Part shown: piece by piece, positions 11,329 to 21,567 of the stretch
How the letters are laid out: each line of letters starts with the position of its first letter
Position numbering within the stretch: the stretch's first letter is position 1
NCBI RefSeq assembly: GCF_004359215.1
Contig: NC_090611.1
Span: 911,854 to 962,877, forward strand
Direction of reading: 5' to 3'
Source of the DNA: Bremia lactucae
Taxonomy: Eukaryota; Oomycota; Peronosporomycetes; Peronosporales; Peronosporaceae
Length of the DNA: 51,024 nucleotides
Made by a program: the position numbers and the translations under genes
Notes under the pieces: generated by a model
What the model was told of the DNA's origin: nothing
What the model saw: only the letters and a program-made list of their open reading frames with translations
The model's database searches: none

Positions 11329-12579
11329 TTAGGGCTCGTCTTGTTTAAAGCTTTCTATACCACCATGAGGCAAAGGGGGTTCGAACGACTTATTTCGTTC
11401 GTTGGCGAGGGTATCCACCCTCGCATGATAGTTAGGGGACCTCGTTCCCAACTGATGTTGGACGTTTCGGGTAGTACGACGAGACTCATCCTCCTCGGCA
11501 GAAGGTCCATCAAAGAACGAGCGCTTCCGCGCTCGTAAAAGGATTGGAGGTTTTAATTTCTTGACTCTCGTAAGAGATATGAGTCCTCCACCGATGATCT
11601 TTGAGGGATCATGCTTCTTTAGGGGCATGACCTGCACCCTTAAAATAGCACGGAAATGAGTTACCCCACGAGAGGCAAGGAATCTCTGCCTCTCTAGACA
11701 AACAGCTCGACTTATACCGTGCACCGACTATGGTGCGTTTCTCGAACCGTACAATGAAAACATTTAGCTTGTCAAGACAGACCTCTCGGCCCTTTGTTTT
11801 GTACATTCTGTACGAAGGCTGTCCGAACTTGAAACAAGGTTTGACATCCTGTGCCTGTTCAAAGTGTACCACGATGCCGGAAAAAGTCATCGATGAAGAG
11901 ATCCGATTCATCCTCACCAGGCTTAAACGGAATTTGGTTTTGATTGATGGTCATACCAGCCCAACGAATTAGGTTTTATGTTAAAGAGCAACTAAGGCCT
12001 CTTTTCAGGGGGCAAACCACAAAGTATTGCGGTCCCTCTCCTGTTGGCTCATGTTAGCGTTAACGCTAACTTGGCCCTTGGAGCGGTCCCTAGAATCACT
12101 ACTTTCCTGATGATGTAACCTAGCACCACCAGCAGCACTCTTCCCTCCGCGAACACTTAGTTCCTGGTGATGCATACTTACATCAGCAGAGTGGTCACCG
12201 CCCACGGAGTCATCTGATTATGACTCTCCACCAAAGAAGTCCGACAACGTCGAACAACCTCGTCATCGCCTTTCTAACTGTCACGTTAGAACCCAAACGC
12301 TTAACCGCATCGACTCCGGGTGATCCGACGGCCTTCACAGTCGCCACTGAGTCGATGCCAGTGACTTAACCTAGCCACCTACAATTGGTGTAGCACCTGC
12401 AATGTCATCAACGGTGACATACCCCAATCACTTCCAAAGGGAGGAGGAGGTGGCATATCTCCAGCAGTAGACGCATTAACGTCTACAGAAACATTTGCCT
12501 TACTGACAGCTACACTGATCCGTGCAGCTATCAACTTAGCGGCATCCCGGCCCACGCGCACAGACTTATTCGTCGCCAT
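11329..12579 (-). pseudogene. Antisense gene of family C (aORF-C)
   Basis: On the minus strand an ATG at 12579 (MATNKSVRVGRDAAKLIAAR), 140 nt inside the 3' LTR, opens a Ser/Ala-rich N-terminus with a PPPPPFGSDWG tail. After breaks come RDRNTLWFAP (ending at 12005), a KPGEDESDLFIDDFF block, GREVCLDKLNVFIVRFEKRT, VGARYKSSCLSREAEIPCLS with WGNSFPC (11917-11609), and RARKRSFFDGPSAEEDESRR (about 11560-11500). Three blocks align with aORF-B of B1/B2 (GREAWLQILN..FEKRT; LSCEAELPCLTWGDPCPC; SRHTDGRGSQRQQPAGNE). Frameshifts and stops break this copy. No known domain recognised. Confidence 0.68.
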
Positions 12580-12589
12580 CTTGATTTTG

Positions 12590-12612
12590 GTCAGAATCAA
12601 TAATGCAAATAT
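12590..12612 (-). promoter_or_regulatory. Possible Inr/FPR-like site of aORF-C
   Basis: The minus strand reads TTTGCATTATTGATTCTGAC just before the ATG at 12579. It resembles the oomycete Inr/FPR core (consensus GCTCATTYYNCAWTTTNYY) with several mismatches. A similar string is repeated about 40 nt further upstream. Weak. Confidence 0.3.
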
Positions 12613-12718
12613 AATCGGTATTCTGATCAAAACCAATAATGCAAATTACGGGGAAAGACATAAGAATCTTTTCTGTCACCCTCCATCAGTCACTATAGGG
12701 ACTGTTGGTTAGAAGTGA

Positions 12719-13175
12719 TGTAACGGGGTTTCCCGTTAACTAATGTTACATACATATTATTTCCTATAAGAGGAACTAATCAATTAATTTTGACTTAAAT
12801 AGTTTCAATAATACTAAATTTGGTATTATTGAAGCAATAAGACATAAGCTCTATTAGATAGTTGAATCAAGCTTAAAATCAACTTCGCCAATCGTTTCAG
12901 GACACGATTGTGCAGTGCGCAAGGAGGCGCCATACTCTTAGATAATAATATTCTAATTCAAGTAGTAGATTGAAGATCGTCACGTGCGAACCTATACATA
13001 AATGCAGTTTTACTTTTCCCTAATTCTTAAGCTTTAAATTACCTTTGGTAGCTAAAGCCCCTTAGCTATCTAGAAACCTTGTTCTATACCCTTGTGTTTG
13101 TGAAGTTTCGAGGCACTTGTACTAGTGTTAGGTTAACTAGTACTGATCAGTACTAGTAAAGGGTGCCCCGTGACA
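12719..13175 (+). repeat. Family C 3' LTR, 457 bp
   Basis: Begins TGTAACGGGGTTTCCCG, ends GGGTGCCCCGTGACA. Contains the 22-bp palindrome (13136-13157) and GCGCAAGGAGGCGCCATACT, both shared with the 5' LTR. Confidence 0.88.
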
Positions 13176-13475
13176 GTGCTCGTCACATTCTAAGATGGCG
13201 CAACTGCATAATTTTACAAGGTACGGCTACGGGATCGCTGCCGCTTTGTGTACTGCAAGCATCCGGCGACGCAACAGCGCCAGCTCGATACGGCCTCTAT
13301 CCCATTTAAACTGCTATTTAAAAGAGTTGATGTCACGGACGCTGCAAACACGGTAATTTTATGACTGGGACGCCTCTGTGCGCGTCACCGTGTGCGAACG
13401 TAGCAAATATCGCGCGAACCAACTGCGTCAGCATGCGTATGCTGTTAAAGAAGGCACTGCAGAGAGTAGGGTTAC
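13176..13475. other. Spacer between family C and B1; no gene seen
   Basis: About 300 bp that matches neither LTR family. Short open frames here have no recognisable content. No target-site duplication of B1 is visible: the five bases left of 13476 (GTTAC) differ from those right of 18988 (CGTGT). Confidence 0.5.
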
Positions 13476-13840
13476 TGAAACGGGGCACTGCCGACATTTA
13501 CTGCTTCAGTACAAAACCACTTCGCACTGCTTCAGTGCGGGTGGTGCCAAAGTAATCTGTATTCAATATAATTACGTTCTTCTGTTTCTGTCTATTTAAT
13601 ACTTACTTAATTATATATAATACAAAATGTAATAAAGACTTATCTGTCTCTCTCTTTGCTCGCGTCCAGTGCTGACTGGACCGCAGAGCAAGTTGATATA
13701 ATGGCCTATATCTTCCAATTGATAAGCTTTCCGAATAACACAATGTAAAGTAAGTTCTTCAAATATTATCTACCTTTTAGATAGTACATTAATTAACAAC
13801 CTTTAAGTGTTAATTGCATGTAACGCTATACCCCGTTACA
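13476..13840 (-). repeat. Family B 3' LTR of B1 (365 bp, shortened)
   Basis: On the minus strand it starts TGTAACGGGGTATAGCG (13840) and ends near 13476 (plus-strand TGAAACGGGGCACTGCC, against TGTAACGGAGCACTACT in the 5' LTR). It is about 70 bp shorter than the 5' LTR. Confidence 0.75.
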
Positions 13841-13936
13841 TCACCCCTTCCTTAAACGACAATGATTTTGACTGTCATTGAATAGTGGTAACTATAAGAC
13901 CACTTACTTGAAAACGATGTTGCTTGGTCAGAACCG

Positions 13937-13953
13937 TCATTTTCAATTCTATC
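13937..13953 (+). promoter_or_regulatory. Oomycete-type core promoter match before aORF-B
   Basis: TCATTTTCAATTCTATC fits the oomycete Inr (TCAYTYY) followed by the flanking promoter region (CAWTTTNYY) with one missing spacer base and one mismatch. It lies 12 nt before the ATG at 13965, on the plus strand, antisense to gag-pol. Use as a promoter is inference. Confidence 0.5.
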
Positions 13954-13964
13954 GCAACGAGTCC

Positions 13965-15568
13965 ATGCGGTCAGCGAATAGTGCAAAACCTTCGGCTGTG
14001 GTACATGCAGCCGCGGGCGATGCATTATTGTCTCTTGCGGCAGACATTTTTTCTGCCGTAGTATCATCTTCTTCCACATCATTAAATGTTGCGAATGCAC
14101 GTGGTGAGTCACCACATGAGTGCGACCCCTCTTGGCGGTCGACTATGAATGCGAGTCGGATGAGATGGCCGGCTCAGGGACAGCGGAACAGTCTCCTGAA
14201 CGTCGTCAGGCGGCTATGAGCTTTTGAATGAGAAAGCCCAATCGGGTAGACTTGCTTATAGCATTCGCTATAACATGTTTGGTTCCGACGATAAGGATGA
14301 CTCCCCATCGCCAGCACCGTCTCCCGTGCCGTCACCGGCACTAGTTCCTGTGCGTGGTGATTAGGATGATGTAAGCCATCGTAATAAAAGTTCTTGTGGT
14401 ATCCCTCCTTCAGTGGGTACTACTCGAAGGGTGGGGTGGAAGAAGCCGTCGCTTTAGCCCGAACGGCTAGTCAGTAGCTTGTCTGGAGAGACTACTCCTC
14501 TCAATAAATATCCTTTATTTATTGCGACAAAGCTACATGGCCTTGATTCCAGCGCGAAGAGCTTCCGCACTGAAGAAGATTTTTATCTCGTTGCTTTCTT
14601 AACCAAAGCATCGATGGTATAGTGGCGACAACAATCGTGATAATAGCTCGTTGAGGCAAGCCTGCACCGCGTTTATTCGCAATGTCAAAGACATTGGACG
14701 CGAAGCCTGGCTTCAAATACTTAACGCGATTCGCGTTATGTTTGAAAAACGAACTTCAACCGGTGCAAGATTTAGTCAGAATCGTTTGTCTTGTGAGGCG
14801 GAACTTCCATGCCTCACGTGGGGTGATCCCTGTCCGTGTTGTGTCGAAAACACGAAGCGAGTGAAAGGGGATGCATATTTTTTTCCTTCGCCCTGGGGTA
14901 GGGCTCGCATCTCTAACGAGATGCGCGACGCGATTGTCGTTTTGCAATCGATTTACAGGCACCAGGGTGCGTGTTTTCAGATGGACTTCCTGATCCATCG
15001 GATGGGTCTCCTCATACTGACGGACGAGGTCTTCAACGTCAACAACCAGCTGGGAACGAGGCTCTTAGCTGTCATGCGAAGGTGGATAACCGGGCCAGCG
15101 AACAAGATGGCTCGTTCGCTATCCCTTCACATCACGGGTTTACGATACGTTCCACAAGAAAACGTTGGCCACCGTGGGAATACATGGATGGTTGTGGTGG
15201 AGCGGGGAAAATTAGATCCGACCCATGTGTCAGATCTCGAGCCGAAGATCGACAAACTCGATCGCTTCCTCCATGATTTGGAGGAGGGAATTGATCATGA
15301 GTGTGGTAAGCGTCGCTCGTTAGAGCAGACGGTGCAGGCTCACCATATCGAACGGTTGGAAGACTATTCGAAGAGTGCGTACTCCATATTGGAGTACGAA
15401 CGGAATTATCACGCTCTTCGTGGTAAGCTGTCGTCAGCTCATCGCGTCCTCGAGGATCTTCGGACCCGACGTGTGATTCTCCAGAAGAATCTTTTAGGGA
15501 TTTTTGAAAAGGGTGGCCAGATCCGTCCTACTGATGGTACGGGCGGAGCCGACCAACGTAAAGCGTAG
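13965..15568 (+). pseudogene. Antisense gene of family B (aORF-B), copy B1
   Basis: ATG at 13965 (MRSANSAKPSAVVHAAAGDA), 125 nt inside the 3' LTR, on the strand opposite to pol. Order: Ser/Ala-rich N-terminus; Pro-Ser-rich stretch (about 14300-14345); a block with GREAWLQILNAIRVMFEKRT, GARFSQNRLSCEAELPCL and TWGDPCPC (14695-14850); a region equivalent to SRHTDGRGSQRQQPAGNEAP of B2; and a C-terminal coiled coil with KIDKLDRFLHDLEEGIDHEC and RRSLEQTVQAHHIERLEDYS (15240-15370). The last 305 codons (14651-15568) are open without a stop, though comparison with B2 indicates a frame change in the middle. The 3' end abuts or overlaps the pol 3' end. No known family recognised. Confidence 0.72.
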
Positions 15569-17580
15569 GATGCGTTTGCATCCTACGTGGCAATTCTATT
15601 GTGAACGCATTGCCTCTGCGATGCAGTACACGGAAAGGCAGATTGAATTTGGGTAGTAGTTTACTGCTACCCACATTAGTGAATACACGCTTAGGTAAAT
15701 TTACCGTAGAGAGTAGTAGTAGGTCATTCATTTTGAATGAAAGAACGTTTGCTCTTCCATGTTTGTCTGCGTACCGTTTCTGACGGTCCACTGCGTTAGC
15801 AATGGAATCCTGTACGAAATGGATTACTAATTCTCGAGTCAGCAGAAATTCCTCTGCTGACTCAGTTGTTTTGTCTTTATCAGTGCGCTTTGTGCGCACT
15901 GCCATGAGAATTTCTCATCTTCGATGTCGGTTGCTTCGACCTCGACATCATTCGCGTCGTTGTTATCTTCGACGTGGTGAGCATGAGCCAGAAATGGTTT
16001 TGCTCTTGCGAGTCCCCCCCCTTCCCTTAAGCTAGAGGATCCCTCTTATTGGGTGGGTATGCGTGGATGGCGTAAGCCATTCACGAAGAACGGTGTATGC
16101 GTTGTAGACGCATGCACCGAATTATTGATGGCGAATTCATCATCTGTAAAAACTCGGTCGAATTCGGATACGATTGAACGTAACCTAGAAGTATCTCTTT
16201 GAGGACGCGATTTACGCGTTCCGTCTGACCATCTGTCTCTGTATGATCTGAAGTTGACATAGTCAGCCGTGTTCTGAGAGATCGGAACACGGATTGCCAG
16301 AACTCCGCCGTGAATCTTGGGTCTTTGTCGGAGGCCAGTTCACGGGGTTATCTGTGGCGTTTGAATACCGTGTCGATAAAGACACGGGCACAGCCCGGAG
16401 CCGTGATTGACTCTGGTACTGCAGCAAGGTGTACCATCTTGCTGAATCTGTCTACAAAAACAAGGATTTCATTGTTTTTGTTCGTCTTCGGGAAACCGAA
16501 GACGAAGTCCATCGATACGGGCTGCCAACATTCTGCTAAAAGTGGTAGAGGTTGGAGAGGTGCACGAAATGAAGGGCTCGACTTCACCCGTTGACACACA
16601 CCTCGCAAGCACGAATGTACTTGCGGACGAACTGATACTGTCGGGGCCAGTAAAAGTCGCGACTTTCTGTGAGATAAGTTTTACCACGTCCACGACGCCC
16701 ACTTGTCGGTGCATCGTGATACTCATGCATGATGGTCAAGCGCAAATCATTGTGCGTTGGGACGACGACACGTGGAGTGTCGCCAGCAACGGCTGTGTAC
16801 TACAGTAAGCCGTTGTGTGGTGTATCGATCGGATGACGATCGATATAAAGCCAGAAAACCTATAAAAGATTTATTGGATGGATTTATTAAACGATCCATT
16901 AAACGCCGAAGGTCTTTGACGACGGAACACTTGTAATGAGTGTTGCATCAGTGGAATATTTTTTACTGTTGGAGAGCGCTGCCGGCCGAAAATCGGGTCG
17001 TCGTGACAACGCATCAGCGACGACGTTAAGTCGTCTTGGTTTATATTCTACTGAAAAATTATACTTCACGAAAAAGGATAGCCACCTCGCTATTCTTTGC
17101 AAGTGGTGTGGGCTGTTTCGGCCGTGCGTAATGACGCATGGTCTGTGTATACGATGAACGGTCTATCTCCTAGGAGGTAGACCCTAAATTTAGTCAGTTA
17201 ATTTCATGGCAAGGAGTTCCTTGTCATGCACTGGGCAATTGCGTTCAGCTGGTCGCAGCTGACGCGAGTTATCTCCAAAGTGAACTTCGGAGGCGCTATC
17301 AGACCAAGTATTGGTAACAGATGACGCGTTCCGCGCCGTCCGTATCGCATTGCATTAACGCACAGCCGATTGCGAAATCGCTGGCGTCACAGACCACGCG
17401 GAATGGTCTGTCTTGATCTGCAATCGCTAAGATGGGTGATTGCATCAAGCTTTGCTTGATACCTTCAAAGGAACGCAGACAATCATCGTTCCATAGCCAT
17501 TTCTCGTCTCTTTCAAGAGACGAGAGGGATGAACTGTCACCTCGGCATAATTGCGGACCTTTTTGACATTCGGTCCATAA
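15528..17580 (-). pseudogene. B1 pol remnant: RNase H and integrase
   Basis: Starts at the deletion joint with the connection domain (RDEKWLWNDDCLRSFEGIKQ), then VVCDASDFAIGCALMQCDTD (about 17400), IARWLSFFVKYNFSVEYKPR and NVVADALSRRPDF (17100-17010). Integrase: CQRVKSS, SMDFVFGFPKTNKNNEILVF, DRFSKMVHLAAVPES (16600-16400), then TETDGQTERVNRVLKEIL (about 16245), which keeps the catalytic Glu. The C-terminal domain (15905-15528) is open, with FRVLHRRGNAFTIELPRR and THPTLYVGRLRPYHQ. Stops and frame changes separate these parts. Confidence 0.85.
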
Positions 17581-18480
17581 GTAAGTTAAGTACTTACGCT
17601 CATGAGCGTAGTGACCTTACTTTTGACAGCGATTGCATCTCTGCAATCGCTTATTGTTCGAAAAGCGAGGTCTCTCGCTTTCGACGTAAGAGAGGTCCAT
17701 AGGTTCTAGACCTTGAAGCTCTTGTCGTCGATGGACGATAAGATGACGAACTAGCTTGAGCCTGCCTCAAGCTAAAGTCCTCTTGCTCCGCAACGAATAT
17801 TGCCGTTTTAAGCGTATCCAGTTCCAAGCGGAAAAGGTGGACCATCCGTAAGACCTTGCATGAACACCGTAACCAACGTGTGTTCATGAACTGGATTGTT
17901 CGTGATACAACTTGCTAAGAGTCGAATGGGCATAAGCGTGCACATCACGCTTGCTTTGTTTTAGTTTCAAAAGCTCTGATCGAGCTCTGAACTCAGCCCT
18001 AGGCGGTTCAAACGTCTCTTCAAGTCAAGCTTCAAAAGCCTTTAGCGACACAAGGACATATGGCTCGCGCAGCTTATGGCCTAGTGCCCAAGTTTTGACA
18101 CCACCTGCCAAATTTGATCGAGCAAATGTGACTTGAATTTCTCGTCGACGATTTGACGAGCCTTTATGGCATCGTCCAACTCGACGAACCATCTAAAGAG
18201 AGAGTCTTCTTCGACTCCCCTATACTTAGAGATGTCAATCTTTCAGGTTTCCGGACGACGCGTGTGCGTCATCCCAGGTACAGGGTTCTGTACTTGTTGT
18301 AACCTCAACAATTCTGCCTGTTGAGAGCCTTGCGGATTAAGCAAGGCTACCTTCTCCTTCGCCTCGTCATGTTCATGTGTATGAACTTGGCGATGATAAA
18401 TAGAGGGCATCTTTGTCAAAATCGGACAGCATGGCCAAGATGGCATCGTTCCCTACGGTCGAACTCATTCGTTTGACCGC
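17581..18480 (-). pseudogene. B1 gag remnant, cut inside the zinc knuckle
   Basis: N-terminal part near 18446-18243 (EAKEKVALLNPQGSQQAELL). The core LFRLELDTLKTAIFVAEQED and SLRQAQASSSSYRPSTTRAS lies at 17830-17720. The zinc knuckle follows as CNRCQK-stop-GHYAHER (about 17640-17600): the last Cys is lost, and the sequence then jumps to pol (connection domain). This marks the deletion joint that B2 shares. Confidence 0.8.
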
Positions 18481-18539
18481 ACTCCTTTCTATGTCACTTA
18501 GAAAGGAGTAGCTATCACGCGAAACGGACGAACTACAAA

Positions 18540-18548
18540 GTGCTACCA
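18540..18548 (-). other. Primer binding site of B1
   Basis: TGGTAGCAC on the minus strand, two bases inside the 5' LTR end, identical to the sites of families A and C. Confidence 0.65.
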
Positions 18549-18550
18549 GG

Positions 18551-18988
18551 TGTAACGGAGCACTACTGACTTGTACTGTTTCAATAAAAGTCCACTTCGC
18601 ACTGCCTCGGTGCGAGTGGTGCCTCACGTCAGTTCACGCACCTAGTACGTGCAAAGGAAGACTCTCTTTATAGCACTTGCTTAAAAGAGGTTGATAAAAC
18701 CGTATTTAATATAATTAAGTTCTTCTGCTTCTGTCTATTAAGTACTAAATTAATTTTAAACTAATACAAAACATGTAATGAAGTCTTATCTGTCTTTTTC
18801 TTTTGCGTGCGTCCAGCGCTGACTGGACCGCGGAGAAAGTAGATATAATGGTGTATATCTACCAATAGATAAGCTTTTAGGAAATTACCACGTAAAGATA
18901 TATTCTCCAAATATTCTCTACCTTTTAGATAATATACAATTAACAACCTTAAAGTGTTAATTTTCTTGTAACGATACACCCCGTTACA
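18551..18988 (-). repeat. Family B 5' LTR of B1, 438 bp
   Basis: On the minus strand begins TGTAACGGGGTGTATCG and ends GTGCTCCGTTACA. Matches the LTR at 34293-34782 but has fewer copies of the 26-bp unit found there. Confidence 0.88.
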
Positions 18989-19165
18989 CGTGTAGATCGG
19001 TTGATTCAAACTAAAATCAACCAATTAAAAGAATCACTGTCTTATCGCGTCAATATTACCAAAATTGGTAATATTGGAACTGTTAAGTCGAATTTGATAA
19101 AAGACCAAAAAATCTATTGATTTTCTCTTAAAGGAAATCGTATTTATTATTCCTCTTACCGAAAA
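18989..19165 (-). repeat. Degenerate LTR fragment (family C-like)
   Basis: Read on the minus strand it follows part of the family C LTR: an interrupted GGTATTATTG palindrome-like stretch, AAGACA, and TTGATTTTAGTTTGAATCAA. Divergence is high. B1 lies directly against it. 19166-19427 is AT-rich with nothing recognisable. Confidence 0.45.
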
Positions 19166-19427
19166 TAATATTTATGAAACGGAAACACCATTACAATGTA
19201 CTTACAGGGCTTTTTAAATATGACCTGAATGCCTTTAAGAAATTACCCCGTATTCACCTAACATATGCTCCAGCGCAATTAACAAATTGACGAAATTGAC
19301 AACCAGAAATAATTCGGAGTGTACTACTTCAATAGCTTTTAAATGTCAAGTAAAATTTGACGCTTACAGATTTAATTAATACATCAACATTAAATTACGT
19401 AGCATCATTGTTGTTTGTATTATCCTT

Positions 19428-19853
19428 TTAGTTGTCATCTGTATTGAGCTTTTCCATGCCATTTTCAAGATCTATTCTCTTTCTTGCATCGGCTCTTTTT
19501 CTTCTTTTTGCTGCCATTGTTTTTTCAACTGGGTCTATCTCTCTTTTTACAGTCTCTGATTTGCTTGTAGCTCCTTTTGCGGTTGAAGCTGTATCAGTAA
19601 TCTCTTTCGCGGCTTCTTGGAACAACTTCTCGTCTTCTTTGGAGAATTTGAATAGTTTGGAGCTGGAAAACATTCTCTCCTCAGATTTCGCAGATTTGCG
19701 CAGTTCTCCAGCTTTCAGGTATCTAGCAACTGGCGCGACTGGGATTGTGTCACGCATTTCCTGCTCTATATTAGCGGCTACGAGGAAAGCACTCGAATCT
19801 CCGAGGGAAATCGCAGACACAAAAATACTGCTAATCAGGAGCATACGCACCAT
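19428..19853 (-). CDS. Candidate secreted RXLR-like effector (141 aa)
   Basis: The chosen ATG at 19853 gives 141 residues; a longer frame to 19952 is open, but the core promoter match at 19899-19913 lies inside it, 46 nt before this ATG. Residues 1-22 or 1-27 form a typical signal peptide (MVRMLLISSIFVSAISLGDS, small residues near the cut). RYLK at 44-47 and GELR at 49-52 stand where RXLR is expected, and SEER (57-60) supplies the dEER part. The rest is Lys/Glu-rich and polar, with no WY motif that I can see. KRRKRADARKR (116-126) looks like a nuclear localisation signal. Known of the family: such proteins are secreted by oomycetes and enter host plant cells. Inferred here: a small effector with a degenerate RXLR motif and possible nuclear targeting. 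No neighbour shares an operon-like link. Confidence 0.72.
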   Translation of the reverse strand: MVRMLLISSIFVSAISLGDSSAFLVAANIEQEMRDTIPVAPVARYLKAGELRKSAKSEERMFSSSKLFKFSKEDEKLFQEAAKEITDTASTAKGATSKSETVKREIDPVEKTMAAKRRKRADARKRIDLENGMEKLNTDDN

Positions 19854-19898
19854 GTCGCTCGTTGAAATAAGAAAGAAAGAGATCTTACTGAGACGGAA

Positions 19899-19913
19899 GC
19901 AAAATGATAATGA
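19899..19913 (-). promoter_or_regulatory. Inr/FPR core promoter of the effector gene
   Basis: The minus strand reads TCATTATCATTTTGC, a near match to the oomycete Inr (TCATTYY) plus FPR (CAWTTTNYY). It predicts a transcription start about 58 nt before the ATG at 19853, a usual distance in oomycetes. Confidence 0.6.
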
Positions 19914-19953
19914 CTCGCTCCAATTAAAACTGTAGCGGTCTCTTGAAAACAAA

Positions 19954-21379
19954 AATTAAAATTAGACGAGTCATGCAATCGATTGCCACCAATGAAGTGG
20001 TGGTAGCCTTGTCGCAGTAGACCTAATGCGAAAAAGATTAGATTTTTTATGCAAGTTGTAAGGGATAGTGACGCTAACAATAGCAAGTATGAGCTAATAT
20101 AACGAGACTTTCGAAAAACTCCGATCAGGTGGAAGATCCAATACCATTTATCTTGCTTGAAATAGAATGGGGGACCTGACTGTGCGGTGACCATAGGCTT
20201 TGTTAGTTTGCAGTGGCTATCGGGCAATAAATATCTTATGATAGATAAAGAGTAGACATGACAGTCCTGTTTATCATACAAGAATGTCACTGTTTAGCAA
20301 TTTGTGCCTCCCCCAACCGAAGTTTCTTAAAAAAAGAACGAGCGGATAACGTGATGCGCTGGCATGCGCGAATCCACTTTTATGGACAAGACGTGAGCGG
20401 GACGACATCCTCCCGTTCCTGGACGGAGATAAAGCCTTTTAGCGTAGGACACGTGGAAATCTTGACTTTTTCGTTGCGACAAATAGAGCCGGCATCTGAT
20501 TCATATAAATATGATGGCTTCTTTTTGCACGAAAATTAACGACACGTTTGCTTAACAAATAAGACAAAGCACAACATATTGAATATTTTGCAGCCAATAT
20601 CACGTGCTTAGGTATTTAATAGACTCATTGCGCCATTAAGATATAAAGTAATGTCATATCGAACCATTGTACAAGCTCAACAATTGCTGTGGTCACAATA
20701 TCGGAAGCAAGCCGACAACTAATCGAGATGCCGTAAAAAAAACTTCCAGCAACTTTCTTGGACTGTTCGGAAATGGATGCGACATTCATGCGTTATTTCG
20801 CATCGCAAGCATTGAGCTGGAAAAAAGTTCAGATTAATTAAGACCATGTTTTTACCACCAGCTGCAGAAACGAAATTTCAAATATATACATCACGCTCAT
20901 CGATAATTGAAATCATCTGGAAGAGAAAATTGGGTATTCATGCGACGATTGAGCGACCAGATGACTTAACACCATGCGACAACACCAAAATATAGTTAGC
21001 CCCGGGAGTGATGACACAGCCATTTTAAAAAGTTGCGTTTTAACCAATATTGTGTCGACACACGCTTCACCACGAGAAATCAAAGCTCCATATATCCTTT
21101 TGCAAGGCAAACGATATTTTTACTTGCGCGTAAAGCATGAGATGCAGTTTTGAGGACAAGAAGTATCCTATAATAGCGTCATTGATATTGGAGATCCGCA
21201 AGGGAATTTTAGATTTATATGCCCGATAAACAATTTAGGCAACAATAAAAGTATTATTTTGTCCCCAATGATGCAGCAAATGAAGTGCAAGCCACTAAGT
21301 AGGAGTGAAGTATGAAAGTAGAATACCTTCACTCGTCTTTTTGGATCCTTTTGACAAATGATGTGGCTAGATTAAAACT
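19954..21379. other. AT-rich intergenic region; no convincing gene
   Basis: Short frames on both strands (for example 20258-20539 plus and 20913-21110 minus) have no recognisable domain, composition or promoter. Holds the upstream region of the effector. Confidence 0.5.
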
Positions 21380-21567
21380 AGACACTGTTTTATTCACGTT
21401 CGACTAGGGAAATATATTTAAACCAAATGTAATTAAATATAAACTTTATCCAATGATTGGATGCCATCTGTAGATGTGTATTCCTGCATGGCGAGCTTAC
21501 TTTTTTAAATCGCAGATGATGTCTTGATCCCCTTAAATGCGAAAGCACATTAAGACACAAGGGTGGG
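21380..21567 (-). repeat. Old family D LTR fragment
   Basis: A diverged copy of about 21986-22190: both share a TAAATATAA block, a CATCTNTNGAT-like stretch and ACACAAGGG followed by a GGT-rich run. It lies directly left of the D1 LTR, suggesting an older LTR beside it. Confidence 0.45.

Larger units (their letters stand above)
5323..13175 (+). mobile_element. Ty3/Gypsy family C element
   Basis: An element with a 5' LTR (cut by A1), PBS, gag with zinc knuckle, protease, RT, RNase H, integrase, an antisense gene and a 3' LTR, in that order. All sense genes are broken: the RT active site reads YFDEI instead of YFDDI, and the integrase catalytic Glu is replaced in DGRTKRANR. Gag and integrase resemble family B more than family A. 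The left flank is covered by A1, so target-site duplications cannot be tested. Confidence 0.88.
13476..18988 (-). mobile_element. Ty3/Gypsy family B element, deletion derivative B1
   Basis: On the minus strand: 5' LTR (18551-18988), PBS, gag, then directly the RT-RNase H connection, RNase H, integrase, antisense gene, 3' LTR (13476-13840). Protease and nearly all RT are missing; the equivalent interval in family C is about 2 kb. Copy B2 shares the same deletion. With gag and LTRs but no RT, the derivative would have needed enzymes from another copy to move. Confidence 0.87.

Noticed and set aside
14651..15568. 305-codon frame considered as a host gene
   Set aside because: It has a related copy in B2 at the same element position, and the middle part is read in another frame there; it belongs to the retrotransposon.
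17651..17887. Identical 78-codon frame at 33331-33567 first taken as an independent small gene
   Set aside because: It is the gag core of family B (FRLELDTLKTAIFVAEQED).
19835..20290. 151-codon frame on the minus strand overlapping the start of the effector gene
   Set aside because: Composition is unlike a secreted or soluble protein, no domain is seen, and it overlaps the promoter and start of the better-supported effector gene.
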